Assembly (NCBI GenBank): GCA_964403185.1
Contig: CAYOFK010000018.1
Coordinates: 1-25,353, forward strand
Length of the DNA stretch: 25,353 nucleotides
Direction: 5' to 3'
Source of the DNA: CAYOFK01 sp964403185
Lineage (GTDB): Bacteria; Bacteroidota; Bacteroidia; Bacteroidales; VadinHA17
This document shows, piece after piece, positions 23,702-25,353 of the stretch. The notes beneath the pieces were generated by a model, which ran no database searches, was not told the DNA's origin, and saw only the letters and a list, made by a program, of their open reading frames with translations. Position 1 is the first letter of the stretch, and every line of letters begins with the position of its first letter. The position numbers and the translations under genes were made by a program.

Positions 23702-24102
23702 GATGCTGGTGCAATAAATTCCTCAGTTCCGGCTTTCATACATAAGACGCTTGAAATATGATTTCGTTGCATAACAGACACCATAAAATACTGAAAGATT
23801 CCATTTCTCAACTTCCAAATCTCAAAATTTAATTATCGATTTTAAACGTTTGGAATTTGGTTTTTGGTAATTGGAAATTATTTGAAATTTGATAATTGTG
23901 ATTTGGAATTTCCCTTCTTCTTATTCGTGCATTCGTGGCTTTCCCCTCTCCTCTGCGTAGCAACCCTCCAACTCTTCGACCCCTTCGACTCCTCAACCTC
24001 CTCAACCCTTCAACTTTTCAACTCTCATCGCTCACTACTCACCGCTTCCCCACTGACGATTCGCTTGCAGCTCATGTCAGTGTCTCCGCTACGCTTCGAC
24101 TC
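23702..24102. repeat. Intergenic low-complexity region with dispersed 34-bp repeat and hairpin
   Basis: Three parts are seen. 23815-23915 is AT-rich with degenerate repeats of tttggaattt-like words. 23940-23973 is the second copy of the 34-base dispersed repeat found at 18283-18316. 23963-24050 is a C/T-rich tract (purine-rich on the strand of the zinc-finger gene) with ttcgac and ctcaacc words. An inverted repeat cactgac/gtcagtg (24051-24057, 24076-24082) with an 18-base loop lies just 3' of the zinc-finger gene. No gene is seen. Confidence 0.65.
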
Positions 24103-24477
24103 TCACCGCTCATCATCTCCCCACTCCTCCACCACTCTTTTCAATATTTCCACCTGTCCGTCGTTTTCATCTGAATAGCCATAATCAAAGCAATAGAAGC
24201 AGGTTTTTCCTTCGGGTGTTTGGAAAGAATTTGTATGAAAATCGAAATTAAAGCCCTGTGCGATCAGGACCTGTTTTTGCATTACTTTGTCACCATCGCG
24301 ATTCAGTCCGGCCAGTATTTTCCGGTTTTTTCTCAGGATTGACTGAACGTTCCTGATAAAATCCGTGTCCTCTTTATTCTGGCGGTTATGGTATGCGGTC
24401 CGGCAGAGGTCGTCGCAGAATTTTTTATCGGACCTACCTGTTAAAGGTGCATTACATTCCAGGCAATGACGTTCCAT
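24103..24477 (-). CDS. Small Bacteroidota zinc-finger protein, function unknown
   Basis: This 124-aa protein has an N-terminal zinc finger with Cys5, Cys8, Cys21 and Cys25 (HCLECNAPLTGRSDKKFCDDLCRTAYHN). A conserved helical segment VQSILRKNRKILAGLN and a C-terminal mixed alpha/beta part with GFNFDFHTNSFQTPEGKTCFYCFDYGY follow. From memory of the group, this pattern (KKFC..lCR..yhN, then IlrKNRkIL.elN) recurs in many short Bacteroidota hypothetical proteins; the function is not known. A DNA- or RNA-binding role is only an inference from the finger. Divergent from the recombinase remnant, with palindromes in the shared spacer. Confidence 0.8.
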   Translation of the reverse strand: MERHCLECNAPLTGRSDKKFCDDLCRTAYHNRQNKEDTDFIRNVQSILRKNRKILAGLNRDGDKVMQKQVLIAQGFNFDFHTNSFQTPEGKTCFYCFDYGYSDENDGQVEILKRVVEEWGDDER

Positions 24478-24510
24478 ATAGGTTGGCTTTTTCTAAATAT
24501 ACAAAATATT

Positions 24511-24544
24511 CGTTTAAAAAAATTTAAACGATTATAAACGTTTA
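24511..24544. promoter_or_regulatory. Two adjacent palindromes between divergent genes
   Basis: CGTTTAAA-aaaa-TTTAAACG (24511-24530) and TAAACGTTTA (24535-24544) share the AAACG half-site and occupy the spacer between the zinc-finger and recombinase genes. A further AAACGTTT lies at 23844-23851. They could be operators or recombinase arm sites; this is inferred from symmetry and position only. Confidence 0.4.
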
Positions 24545-24597
24545 ATATACGGCTGGGGAATATGCATGGTTCTAACTTGCTTTAAAAATCTAGCATC

Positions 24598-25203
24598 ATG
24601 AACACTTTTAAAGAAAGACTTGATTGTCATCTTGAGCACACCACTAAAAACAGGTACAAGGTCATTGTACGATCTGGAATGTTTCAAAAGTATCACGCAA
24701 AAAAGATACCGGGTTGCTACTACAGTGGAACAATGGGGGCCTGGGTTTTTCCGGCTTCTGATCAGAACCGGAAGAATTTCGATTCCATTTTTGGCCGTTC
24801 CAAACTTCAGAAAAAGGAACCTATTAAGGTGAATTTACACGCCCGGACAGAAATTTCTGAATTCAGAAAATATCTGGAAACATGCAGGTATTCAAGTTCC
24901 ACGATCAATACATATGTTTCTTTTGTAACAAAATTTTTTGATTTCTTCCCGGCCAGATCACCTGATGAAATTGGGATGCCAGAAATAGATATTTTCAATC
25001 ACAGGTTTATTGTGAAAAAAGGATTATCCGGATCCTACCAGAACCAGTTCATTAGTGCAATAAAAAAGTTTTATGAAAGAATTCATCACAAAAAGATAAT
25101 CCTGGAGATACTGGGGCACATGTCGAGTAAAACTACGGAGATCTACACACATGTAAGCACAAAGAGCATTCGGAATGTCATCAGTCCGTTTGAGGATGTG
25201 TAA
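24598..25203 (+). pseudogene. Tyrosine recombinase with internal deletion of the catalytic core
   Basis: The 201-aa frame begins as a phage-integrase/XerCD-type recombinase: a short N-terminal region, then a SAM-like core-binding domain (about 82-165, EFRKYLETCRYSSSTINTYVSFVTKFF and SAIKKFYERI). At about residue 167 it jumps directly to the extreme end of the catalytic domain, ILGHMSSKTTEIYTHVSTKSI, with the LGH His at 174 and nucleophile Tyr183. The first catalytic Arg, the Lys and the HxxR motif are missing, about 150-180 residues in total. The deletion is in frame, so the product could still be made and bind DNA, but it should not recombine alone. A collapsed assembly is another explanation. 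Confidence 0.85.
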
Positions 25204-25353
25204 TTATTAGGGCAAGGATTATGATCTAATATATTAGGTAACTGAATGGCACTAAACATACTTTTCATAAACTCCTGAAGAATATAATGAGTATATTTAA
25301 CAAACAAAATCACCTGCATAAACAAGTTAAAGCACATGCCCCTTCGGGTTTTT
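25204..25353. other. AT-rich end of window, no gene seen
   Basis: These 150 bases after the recombinase remnant contain no supported gene. The last bases (ccccttcgggttttt) resemble the end of a GC-rich hairpin with T-run, but the window ends there. Confidence 0.3.

Overview
The window looks like a metagenome-assembled scaffold from a member of the Bacteroidota, probably Bacteroidales-like. Evidence is a textbook Bacteroidota promoter (TTG, 20-nt spacer, TAnnTTTG) in front of the tRNA-Lys gene, almost no Shine-Dalgarno sequences before genes, a Bacteroidota-type small zinc-finger protein, a large Asp-box (VPS10/sortilin-like) exported protein, and an AT-rich, loosely packed layout. Two runs of exactly 100 N (4410-4509 and 15576-15675) are scaffold placeholders. 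The left edge falls inside a repeat that recurs near 23.3 kb, which may be why assembly stopped there.

Layout. 1-574: partial repeat and a hotdog thioesterase, coupled to an upstream short-chain dehydrogenase (to 1381). 1544-1704: promoter, tRNA-Lys(UUU) and terminator. 1743-5555: an SLC12-type cation-chloride cotransporter homologue and the ribosomal GTPase TypA/BipA, the latter interrupted by an assembly gap. 5862-8522: an EgtD-type histidine methyltransferase diverging from an orphan PAS-PAS histidine kinase. 8582-13210: an 11-Asp-box exported protein, a truncated msrA, and an exported thioredoxin-fold protein with a CxxS site. 13549-22871: a seven-gene minus-strand cluster. 23226-23357: a 132-bp MITE-like element with perfect 16-bp terminal inverted repeats. 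23498-25353: a small coiled-coil protein, a zinc-finger protein, and a tyrosine recombinase that has lost most of its catalytic core.

The seven-gene cluster is the centrepiece. In transcription order it encodes 3-methylcrotonyl-CoA carboxylase beta, a methylglutaconyl-CoA hydratase-like crotonase, the biotin carboxylase/BCCP alpha subunit, an archaeal-type HMG-CoA synthase, an SCP2-type thiolase, a DUF35 zinc-ribbon/OB protein, and an acyl-CoA dehydrogenase. The first three and the last fit the leucine/isovalerate route down to HMG-CoA. HMG-CoA lyase, which normally follows, is not in the window. In its place stand the three components of the archaeal thiolase/HMG-CoA synthase/DUF35 channeling complex. 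I infer that the cell either cleaves HMG-CoA by running this complex backwards to three acetyl-CoA, or runs the set the other way to make isovaleryl-CoA from acetyl-CoA. HMG-CoA synthase and thiolase are also the only genes here with strong Shine-Dalgarno sites, which hints at a separate origin.

A second theme is low-complexity sequence. Tracts that are purine-rich on the coding strand begin at or soon after the stop codons of several cluster genes and of the zinc-finger gene. The largest is a roughly 440-bp nested tandem array that separates the thiolase from its expected DUF35 partner.
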